Below the pieces are notes generated by a model. It was not told where the DNA came from, did not search any database, and was given only the letters and a program-made list of their open reading frames with translations. Below are positions 29,560-38,661 of a stretch of 64,000 nt of DNA, one piece after another (the first letter of the stretch is position 1; each line of letters opens with the position of its first letter). The translations under genes were made by a program, and so were the position numbers. Where the stretch lies: positions 71,292,559 to 71,356,558 of the forward strand of contig JAYGXS010000004.1 of the NCBI GenBank assembly GCA_036362985.1, given 5' to 3'. Origin of the DNA: Ligula intestinalis. Taxonomy: Eukaryota > Platyhelminthes > Cestoda > Diphyllobothriidea > Diphyllobothriidae.

Positions 29560-30935
29560 TCAGGCTGTGTCCAGATTAGTAGACCATGCACGAAACCTGG
29601 TATAGTGTGAGTCAAGCTCTACGTGCCTGTTTATACTAGCCGGATCCGAGTGCCAAGCTTCAAGGAATTCTCTCGCTTGTCGCGTATTAGCCATTGCGAT
29701 CACGTTGGTGGCATCCCAATTGAAGCGGTGATCACACTCAATGGAGTGTGCAAATACGAGTGATAAATGGTTCCGTAGGCGAACGGCTGACTTGTGTTCG
29801 TTGATACGAGTCTCAAGGCGTCGGCCTGTTTGGCCAATATAAACGCAAGGGCAACCAGCACACGGTATACGATAAACGACGTTACTTAGTTGTCTCACGG
29901 GTAGAGCGTCCTTTACTCGACATAAGCTTGCGCGCAGTGAGGTTGCGGGCTTGTGGGCAATGGTGATGCCAAAGCGACTTAGTTGCCGAGAGATGGTTTC
30001 AGATACTCCATTCATGTAGGGTAGAGAATAAAATTTCCGTGGTAATGTAACATCGTTGGGAGGGAAGTTTTGTGTTTGACCCCGACGTCTAAGGCAATTC
30101 TTGACAAAGCTTGTCGGATATCCATTGGCCCGGAAAAATTTGTACAAGTACGTTAGTTCTCTCTTGAGCAAATCATCGTTACTGCAATAACGGTGGGCCC
30201 GTTGGAAAAGAGTGCGAACACAGCTTCTTTTATGGGCCGCAGGATGGTTACTCCTATAGTTAAGGCTGATTTCTGCAGTGGAGTCCTTTCGGTAGACGCT
30301 TGTTGCGAGTTCGCCATCTGCGAGTTCGCCATCTGCGAGTCTTTGTATCCTCACGTCAAGGAATGGGAGGGTGTCTCCTGTTGTCTCTTCGCGGGTAAAT
30401 TGTATTTCTGAGAAGACCCCATTTAGACTCTGGTGCAGCCGTTCGACATCGCAAGTCTTCATGATGACGAATGTATCGTCTACGTATCGGAGCCACACTT
30501 TTGGTTGTACAGCTCGAAATACCTTCTAGTCTCTGTAAGACTAGCTCGGCCAGTAGCCCCGATATTGGCGAGCCCATTGGGGTACCCTTCACCTGCTGAT
30601 AGTACTTGCCATCAAATTGGCAATAGTTCTTGAGACAGAGCTTCAGCATATCCAACACGTGTTCTTTCGGAATATCAATAGGATTTTCATCTAGGCGCCG
30701 CTCTATACTATCGATGGTTAAAACGTGCGGTATAGAAGAAAAGATAGCAACAACGTCGAATGACATAATACATTCATCAGGACTTACTTGAAGTCCTTGA
30801 ATTCTATGCAGGAATGCCTGTGAGTTTTTGACATTTTATTGCGATCCATCACTTAGGTGCTTTAGTTTTCTGTAAAGCCATTTGGCGAGGTTGTAGGTGG
30901 GGGATCCAATTAGTGACACTATCATCCTCAATGGT
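29560..30935 (-). pseudogene. PLE family D: reverse transcriptase + GIY-YIG endonuclease, one frameshift
   Basis: PLE polyprotein from the RT N-terminal half to the natural C-terminus. Upstream piece (30935-30500): SLIGSPTYNLAKWLYRKL, one nonsense codon before NVKNSQAFLHRI, SFDVVAIFSSIP, then KGTPMGSPISGLLAEL. A single frameshift near 30500 separates it from a 312-codon frame (30498-29560). That frame has catalytic YVDD (residues 5-8), TLPFLDVR, SNHPAAHKRS, the conserved VKDALPVRQLSN, NVVYRIPC and VYIGQTGRR (219-227). It also has the CxxC/H residues of the PLE zinc motif and catalytic Glu280 in REFLEAWHSD. Endonuclease residues look intact. The 5' part is missing. This is the best preserved PLE in the window. 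Confidence 0.92.
30304..30341 (+). repeat. 15-bp in-frame tandem duplication in PLE D
   Basis: TGCGAGTTCGCCATC is present twice plus a partial third unit, which adds ADGEL repeats after RIQRL in the protein. Frame is preserved. It lies in the RT-endonuclease linker and probably arose by slippage. Confidence 0.85.
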
Positions 30936-30939
30936 GCAT

Positions 30940-32400
30940 TAATTATTACCTTTGAACAAATTAATTTTATTGACAATCATAGAATCAAAAAAGATTTTAT
31001 GACAGCTCAACTATGTAAGGCTTATCATAACGGATAGCGAGGAAAGAATGTGTAATTAAAAGAAAAAGATTATGGAAAAAATAACAAACACAGCACAGTA
31101 AGTCATTTTATCGTCCTTTGGCGTATAAAACTGTTGAAACTCGGGCTAACTTATAAATGATCAAGTCGGCTGTTGACGACTAATAAACCAGAAATGACCA
31201 TTGCGGTCTCCAATGTTTTTGTCTTACAAGTCGCTATGCTTCTGCCTGCGAGGATTCTATCGTAAACTCCAGGGCACAGAGGAGACCTTCTTGTTTCTTA
31301 AGCAGGTCACTGATTCCCCAACTGTTATATATTCATTATTAACGCTTTGCAATTATTGGTGCTGGGAGACAGAATGCTATAAAAATATTTTTTGTGTATC
31401 GCACTAAAAGCGTCAAAGTTTTGCAACTTTTAAAATTGAATAAGCCACTTTGTCCTGGAAAACACAGTGATTTCTCACACCTGCGTTCACCTGCTTTGCA
31501 CTGACTCAAGGTCAAATTTTGCGGGTTCAGAAGGGATTTATTTGAAAACGTTTATGCTTATAAGCATTATTTTTAAAAACAGAACTCAGGCCAACCATGG
31601 GTTCTGTCCCGTGACAGGAAAAAGTTTGATGGAAATGTCTTGGGTATAAGGAAAGTTTCGAGTTTGCCCAAATCTGGCCTGTTTTCCTTCAACAGAACGA
31701 AAGTTGCGTGCCTTCTTCGCCACTAAAAGGCTTTTGAGCCTAAATCAATTTTAAAAAAACTGAAAAACTATACCAAATTTGGGCCGAGCTACCCGCAGTG
31801 ATTTCCATCAGGTTATGCAATGTATTTTTGTGGTACGGTGAACGGAATATCAAAAATGTAATTCAGTGACTTATCCAACTGGTTCAGAGGAAGAGTGCCG
31901 GTTGCAGCCTGCTCAGATGACATCATCCTTAATATGGAACACGCTTTTTGGCTTTTAAAACTGATTACTAATTTTTATTTTGACTCATCTGACAAAATCG
32001 CATTGGGGACTGTTTTTGTTGAAATAAAATCTGCTCAAGGTAGTCGTTCACCCTCGAAGATGATGGTGACGGATGCGTCAGAGTATACCCAGAAACCCTA
32101 GACCCGAACGCACCTGACATAGATAAAAAGCACATTTCACGTGATCACAGTAATCACAAGGCCATCATTAGTTTATGTGATCCTTCTATCCGCCTCCTCA
32201 AAACGCAGACAATGAGCGTGTAACAATTGCCTGTTGCGTGGGCATCTTTGATATTTCGTGCTGAAAATGTTAATTTTCGAAGACCCTTTTGAAAATACCC
32301 AGGCAGAATGACATGCGTAAGACACTTGTATCACACGCGCAGACTGTTCATATTATTATTATTTAGTGGTTAACGTGAGTAAGGTTAGGGTCCATCAGCG
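30940..32400. other. AT-rich stretch, no gene recognised
   Basis: Short ORFs of 60-68 codons without recognisable motifs. No repeat matched elsewhere in the window. Confidence 0.4.
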
Positions 32401-32469
32401 TTAAGTATATGGACTGGTGGTGAAGTCGAAAAGCGAAGGTTATCGTTACGACGGCCCAAGCTCGTGGGT

Positions 32470-33070
32470 CATCACTCGAGCCGTCCTGAGGGCACGAGAA
32501 CAAAGGAGGCAACAGGCCAGTCTAGTGCATGAAGAACGGGCCAAGCCGCGCGGCCTTCAAGGGCGGCAACCACGCGAGGATACAAAGGCATAACGCGCAC
32601 GCGAGACCGCAGTCTTGCTGAGGTCACACCTGGCCAGAGGCAAAGCGCGCGCGCCAAGTGTCCCGATGAGGACAAGGTGGCTGAGGCACGATACTTGCTC
32701 GCATGGGCCACTAGCGGAGGAGCCAATGGGGAACAAAGACTGCCTGTCCTTAAATACACTGCCCCCGCTGGAGGCAGCACTCTGTTGATGGGGACAAAAC
32801 ACTCTGCTGCTGGCGAAACGAGATTCTGCTGCTGGAGACACGGGACTCTGTTTGCCGAGACCGACGACAGAACAAGCGCTGCTGACGGACACACAGAAGA
32901 GAGAGCTGATGTTCTAGCAGGAACTGTTACAGCAAAGTATTACCTGCTATTCAGTTCTGCCTTTTCTTCCTAATAGGTAACTGTATCGACGCAGGCACAC
33001 CCAAGGTTATAACAGTTGGCGATGCAGATAAGATCAGCCAAGGTTATAACAGTTTCCTAAATCGGAAGTC
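32470..33070 (+). repeat. Possible LTR-like unit ending in GTTATAACA
   Basis: A GC-rich body with a promoter-like CCAATGG and TTAAATACACTGCCCC (about 32718-32765) is followed by a repeated CAAGGTTATAACAGTT at about 33001 and 33042. A similar arrangement (CCAATCAGG, TTATAAGACACTGTCCCC, then GTTATAACACTAGCGATGC) lies at 40705-40960. The body contains three near-repeats of ACTCTG-TTGCTG type. Inference: a further LTR-like family; no internal genes. Confidence 0.35.
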
Positions 33071-33074
33071 GGGG

Positions 33075-33935
33075 AGCCTGATAAGGTTGGACAGCGTTTC
33101 TTGTTCGGAAGAGCTTCAAAAAGGTTCTACAGGGGAGTGTTAATCGCAGTCTTCTCAGGCAAATTTCTCTTGTTTTTAGGGGGTTCACGCGCGCGCGTGA
33201 GAGTACAGGACCCTATGAATCAGTCCTTCAGGGTGGCTACACGCCGCCCTCAGTCTAGCCGGACAGTACGATAGTTGTCCATGATCAGCACCCCTGTGTT
33301 AACTCCTCTTTTCTTCTCCGGCCAAGCAATGCCTATTTGTGTGTGGTAATCTACGACGCAGGGTTCTGTTAGATCCACTGTGAAAGCCACTCATGCTATC
33401 CGCCTAACGCTCATGGTCGGTTTGCTGCCACGCGGGTCTTGGCTCTAGCCTCGCAAGAGCTCGAAGCCAATCAGTGTGCAACATTGCACCGGTAGGCATC
33501 GGTTGCCTGAGCAACAGGAGTTTACTTTGATGAATTTGATTGTACTTAGTTTATTGAAACAAATATTAGTTTCCTTAATTTAATGGTTTGGATCACTTCC
33601 AACGGAATTAACTATTTACTCACACTGGCTAACCAAGAATTAAATGTTTAACCACAAATTACGTACGGCAGTTGGACAGGGGGAATCGATGTTTAGGCGG
33701 CCCTGCAAAACAGTTTTGCCAAAGGGGAGTCAACGCAGTGGTGCTGATCACAGACTGCCTACGTAACGTCCAGCTAGACCGAGGGCCGCATGTAACGACG
33801 CTGAAGGATTTATTCATGTATAAAATGCATGGGAACCTAAACGGTCAGGAAAATGAACATCACTTGGCTTGCATTTTGGAGGGTGATGAGGAAGAAGTAA
33901 TTATTGATGGTAGCGGACATTTTTGAATATGTAGC
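33075..33935. other. Non-coding stretch, nothing recognised
   Basis: Contains a CG-rich palindrome CACGCGCGCGCGTG at about 33186 and an 84-codon ORF (33672-33926) with no family recognised. No repeat match elsewhere. Confidence 0.35.
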
Positions 33936-33939
33936 AGAC

Positions 33940-34405
33940 GGGATGTAGGGATAGAGGGTCAGTAGCTGAGGAAAGGGGACCTTATAGATATTCCGGATGG
34001 CTTTGTTGGGGTCCACACAATGTCCGAACTCAATCAGCGAAGCCTTCCGAGTCATCTACAAGGTCCCACCAAATTATCCAAAGTCCCTGGGTCAGCGCCT
34101 GCTAGCAACAACATAAGTGACCGCTATCAGGTTGATGAAGCCGGCGCTGTATGCATAAAAGAATACCCTACAAGCTCGGCGTCTGGCGTGGCCCACAGTC
34201 ACTTAGTGATATGCACTCATCCGCGCTTTGTTTGTCGGCGCCCCTCCCCTAGAATGGATGCACCAAATCCTGCCTTCTTAACTAGCTTTCTCTTATCGAT
34301 CCCTGAAGGCTATACCCACAATTCACTTGTGCGAAAAGACGAACACGTTTTAATTTTCACCCCGTTCTCATATGAATGTATTGGCCTGACAAGACTTTAT
34401 GTAAA
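33940..34405 (+). pseudogene. PLE GIY-YIG endonuclease, family B, copy 4, with inverted junction
   Basis: Plus strand from about 34038: EAFRVIYKVPPNYPKSLGQR, LLATT, stop, VTAIRLMKPALYA, then HS-like tail and a decayed terminal repeat (TATTGGCCTGACAAGAC at 34378-34396). Immediately to the left, the minus strand (34050-33955) reads FGHCVDPNKAIRNIYKVP, the same protein region in the opposite direction. The two half-copies meet head to head near 34020-34045. The catalytic Glu helix has a stop. Non-functional. Confidence 0.7.
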
Positions 34406-34409
34406 GCCT

Positions 34410-35145
34410 ACTTACGCTCGCCACCTACCCTTCCAACATCTCTGATGGGAATTTTCTTAGCTTTAAAAGAGAAGGTACCCCAAATCAGAAGTCAGGAAAA
34501 GCTGAAAAGGTTAGACGGCGTTTACTGTGTAAAAGGGCTCTCGAGAGAAGTGTTACTTACAGTCTCCTCCAGCCATTTATCTTGTGTGTCCGCGCGTGGG
34601 GTAACACAACCCCAGCCACTCAGTGTAACGCTGCACATTGATTGGCTTCGAGTCCTCACGAGGCCAGGTTAAGGCCAGCACGGCAGCAAACCAACCGTGA
34701 GCATAAAGCGAACAGTGTGGACGGCGTTCACAGTGGATGCACAAGAGCGTGCGTGGTAGATTGTCACACGCACACAAGGCTTGGTAGGCGAAGAAGAGAA
34801 GAGTCAGCTGAACTTTCAGCACACGGGGTAGAACTGGACGTGAAGTACTTGAGTCACTTGGTTCACGGGCCCCCAGTCTGTACAACGACCTGCCAAATCC
34901 ATATTCGGGGCTGAGACTCAATTTGGCCACAGCAAGTCGCCACTTGGGGAACGCACCAGCCAACTCGCCATCCAATGCCAACGCCGGGGAACCAAATTTC
35001 AGAGCGATCATCACGTCTAATTCCACTACGTGTATTCAAATTTCAGCAGGTCATGGCTCGCACACCGATCATCAGTACACAGGTGGGCAAGTATCCTCGA
35101 CAGGGAAGTATTTAGTTATCATAAGTGTGCAGTATACTAGTGGCT
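34410..35145. other. Non-coding stretch, nothing firmly recognised
   Basis: A GC-richer interval with overlapping ORFs on both strands, none with recognisable motifs. It may be part of an LTR-like unit preceding repeat E. Confidence 0.35.
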
Positions 35146-35149
35146 GTAT

Positions 35150-35290
35150 CCCATAAATACTGCAGCTCCCCTGCGCATGAATTACCCGTTTCTGCTAGTG
35201 TCTCTGATGAAAAATCCGCGACGGACTTCGAAACGTCAGGCTAATAAAAGCCTTGTCCCAGCAACCGAATCTTCTTCTTCTTCTCAACTA
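35150..35290 (+). repeat. Ribozyme-bearing repeat E, copy 3 (best preserved)
   Basis: Begins around ATAAATACTGCAGCTCCCC. It contains the hammerhead-like motif 35198-35242 and ends GCTAATAAAAGCCTTGTCCC, AGCAACCGAATC, TTCTTCTTCTTCTCAACT. The tail order (AATAAAAG, TTGTYCC, GCRAYCG, CTTCTTCTT) is shared with copies at 3960, 5405 and 37235. Short length, ribozyme and AATAAA suggest a non-autonomous retroelement. Confidence 0.65.
35198..35242 (+). ncRNA. Hammerhead ribozyme candidate, repeat E
   Basis: GTGTCT, CTGATGA (35204-35210), hairpin ATCCG with CGGAC-type pairing around CGA, GAAA (35230-35233), CGTC, AGGC. Every invariant hammerhead position is filled: CTGATGA, GAA, the A15.1-U16.1 pair and C17 in GTC. 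Stem I pairs AGGC with GTCT (one wobble). Stem III is only ACGT with no loop, which cannot close in one molecule. But ACGT is self-complementary, so two RNAs could share stem III, as in known dimeric hammerheads with minimal stem III. Confidence 0.6.
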
Positions 35291-35294
35291 CTAC

Positions 35295-37230
35295 TACTAG
35301 GAATACTAAGAATTCTCAACTGGATAGCAATAAGCTGCCTGCGGGTTTGATTAAAGTGGAATAGACTGTCAAAGTATCAATCTCACTCCATTTCCACATT
35401 CACAATGTTCTGATTGCCGCCTCCGAAGACACTTTCAATGTGTCTGGTGTGCTCAAATACGCATCATATTGAGAAGGCTTGAGTGTATCAGGATGAGATA
35501 AATCGTACCTCGCAATGCCACAAGGCGCAAAAGTTGCGCCATCCAATACTAATTAATCTGAGTGGTCGAGAATATACGAGGCCTACATAGTCATTTGATA
35601 AGCTTTTAGGCAGAATCGGGGGGCAAATCACGTGTTTTGCAAGCTGCCGACTCTGCTGAAGGCCGATAATTAAAATTTTTGCCATTAAATTTAGGAAACA
35701 GACTTGATTCATGTAGAATAGACAGCATCACAGCATCAATATCGCTCTCCGTTCACACTGACTACGTACTGATTGTAACACAGTCAGAACTTGGCATGAG
35801 CGCAGATCCAGACCAAACAATGAACGCGCCTCCGTACTGTCAGACCGTCACATGCTATCCAACTAACGCGAACCAACAACACCCACTCGTAGTTCTTCGC
35901 TGAGAACTACCGTTAGGTCATTGTAAGAAGGAGATATCGAGGCCCGATTATCAAACCTGATGAAGGTGCCACGCCGTCACCTGACAACCTTTGAAGCAAC
36001 ATTCACTGGGTCTTGTGTGCTCATAGGTGCTTCACAATAAGTGTGATTGGTCGAGACAGACCTCGGCATCGCGAGGCTCAAAAGTGTGATCCAGTATTAA
36101 ATACCTCGACGGTCATCTGATGATCTGTCAGGCACAATTCGAGGACCTGCTCAAATGCTTCTAAACTGCTGACTTCACGGAAAGCCGAAAATGACAGTTT
36201 TTAGCCTTTAACTTTCTGAGAGGAATTTATTGCTCGCATCTGCCACTCAGGCTAGAAATTGAACCAGGAATTCTGTTCTTAACATCCGGATCGCTGTAAA
36301 GGGATAGTTTAAGAGAGTGCGCACCTGAAATCTGTATAAACGTTCGGGAGACAGGGAAAAAAATTGGCCTGTGGGCTAAAACCATTATTTCGTCCCTCTA
36401 GGCACAGAGCACCAACCAAAACAACTGCTCCTAACTATAGAAGCTAAATTCGTTTTGCTCCATAAACCTTGTTTAAAAAGAACGTTTGAGTGAATGATGC
36501 CCGTCAGGGTGATTTTTAAAATCAGTACGTGACGCACTTGAATTAGAAGATTGCGGAAGCGATTCGGTTATCATATCTAATTTCTGCCTTGGGTCGGATC
36601 TGGATAAAATTCCTCAGACCGCTCTGTTCGACTAAAAAAGGGTGTCAACAGCCCAGGTCCGCGGTTACGGAAAATATGCATATATCGAACCGGTTCACAG
36701 AGACAAAACAATTACTTAAATTAAACCTGCTTTTCTGAAGGCTAACTCGAAACTCCGCAAATGTAACCTCAACGGAAGGACACCTCGACCGTCGTTTTCG
36801 ATTATGCATTCCAACAGCAAGCTTAGTGCACAGACATTCACCTACGCGTGAATTAGTTTGTGGTCAATCAACAAGCGCAGCGACTTACCGTTCCCATACT
36901 GCGTGCTGAGACATTGCCTGGGCAGGAGAATCAGTCACGTGAGAAGGGCCAAGCTCAACAACAACTCCGATGAGAGCGAACATAATTTTCACGCAATTAT
37001 TAAGCCCGTACCCGACACGGACAACGACATCGCGGCAATAAATTAATCGAAAGCGAACTGCCAAGCCATCAGCAGACCAATTACAACCCCAATCGGTGGT
37101 TACAGGAGTTGATTATTATATTACGCATGCGGATGGCCGCTACGAGCTATAAATACCGGGCAATCTGCGCCTGTGTCACCCCAATCGGTGCATGTCTCAC
37201 ACCATTCTACGGTTACCTATGATTAAGGAT
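35295..37230. other. Non-coding stretch, nothing recognised
   Basis: No coding motif. The CTGATGA near 35959 is followed by a good hairpin (AGGTG/CACCT) but then GACA instead of GAAA. Otherwise nothing recognised. Confidence 0.35.
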
Positions 37231-37234
37231 TCTT

Positions 37235-37305
37235 GACAGAATCAGAAACGTCAGGAAAGCAAAATTCTTGTTCCACTGATCGCATCCTCTTCTTCTGAAC
37301 TGCTT
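37235..37305 (+). repeat. Ribozyme-bearing repeat E, copy 4 (3' part)
   Basis: Shares GAAACGTCAGG, AATTCTTGTTCC, CTGATCGCATCCTC and TTCTTCT with copy 3. The upstream CTGATGA is not recognisable (CTTGACAGAATCA instead), so the ribozyme is broken. Confidence 0.5.
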
Positions 37306-37309
37306 CCTG

Positions 37310-38655
37310 GAACTCACGCATTCGCTTCTATTTGTAGTGATAGGAGACTTGCGCAGCATCTGACACACTCTCCTCTATCACCCACCCGGATCCAGTGCCA
37401 GAACCGGAGACGGAATTGGACGCATGTGGCTGATGTGAGCCTGCGCCTAGGCACGCCCATATAGCCCTTCTCTCCCTCCCTCCATGTGGGGCATCTGTTG
37501 GGAATGCGCGTTCCCAATAAGCCTGCCGTGCCCCGATCGAGCCCAGAGGGTTGCCCCAGCGCCTCTACTCCGTGGTCCCTTGTGAGGACCGACCTTATCG
37601 GCATACTGTCCGATACATTCCACACACAATTGGGTAACAGTTGCAAACTTCATCTGACAGATGCCTCCAGAACACACCCTCGTTGGGAGTAGTCTTGCTT
37701 TTGCGTGGACTTTACGATGTCCAGCATAAACGGTAGGAGGAGAGGAGGCGGCAATCGCAGGCCCAAGCCGCTAGAAGCACTCTCACTGACAGGAATTGTG
37801 ATGCAAGAGGTAGTCCTAGACAGGCCAAAAAGAATCTGGAAGCGACACGACTTAAGATTTGTCACCATATTAACAGCGACAGGGTAGCATGTGTCGCCGT
37901 ATGCATCAACGCGATCGAAGCCGAAGACCTGCCAACGTCACTGAAAACTGTCCTTCCGTGTAACCTAAGAAGCAATTGCGCTCGTTCTGCATTAGGTGTT
38001 TATTTAAAACGACCTTGGCAATATCCCCTTCCTCGAGACCATACAGTTTCAGCTCACTAAAACTGCAGAGTTTTAACAAATAAGAGCAAACAACAGTGCT
38101 GTCCCTGTGATCGATTCCTTGAAGCGACTGGAATTCGGGGAGGGGGGAGGAAACCCCAGTTACGTGATGAATTGACTAAGACAGGGTATATTGGAATTGC
38201 TTGTCTTTTTTTAAATACATCTCCTGGATAATTTAAAGTTTAAGTTGATCGTGCTTGCAGGTACATAAGTTTGACCCAAAAAAAACTATAAGAAACGAGA
38301 ACAGTGAAATTTCGTCAGGTCCAGACAGCAGCCAAAGGGGCCGGATGAAAGTGTGTAAGTGAGTCGAAAAAATAGCGCCAAGCGAAACGTCATCATCACA
38401 AACATCAGGCTGGATTGGTGAGGGGGCGACTGAGGGGAATGGACGGTTTAAAGGAAATTAGAAGTCAGACCAGCCCCTGCTTAGGTGCTCTGATGGGTGA
38501 CAGGAGGACGAGAGAGAGAGAGCGAGGAGGCTGGCGCAAAGATAGTAGGATGATCCACGGCCACGGCCCCAGTTTCTGTACAGAGTTACTGAGTAGAATA
38601 AAGAAAGTGTGTGGGGGGGGGGTTAAGAAGACCCGGCAATATGCACAGGCAGACG
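37310..38655. other. 3' flank of the CHMP3 gene, no other gene
   Basis: ORFs on both strands overlap without conserved motifs. It contains a (GA)n-rich segment at about 38510-38530. No canonical polyadenylation signal for the minus-strand CHMP3 gene was found close to its stop codon. Confidence 0.4.
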
Positions 38656-38661
38656 ATGCTT

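Noticed and set aside
32472..32973. Overlapping 98-140 codon ORFs on both strands
   Set aside because: They arise from GC-rich composition in an LTR-like unit and show no recognisable domain.
35955..36000. CTGATGA with AGGTG/CACCT hairpin
   Set aside because: It is followed by GACA instead of GAAA and has no family copies in the window.
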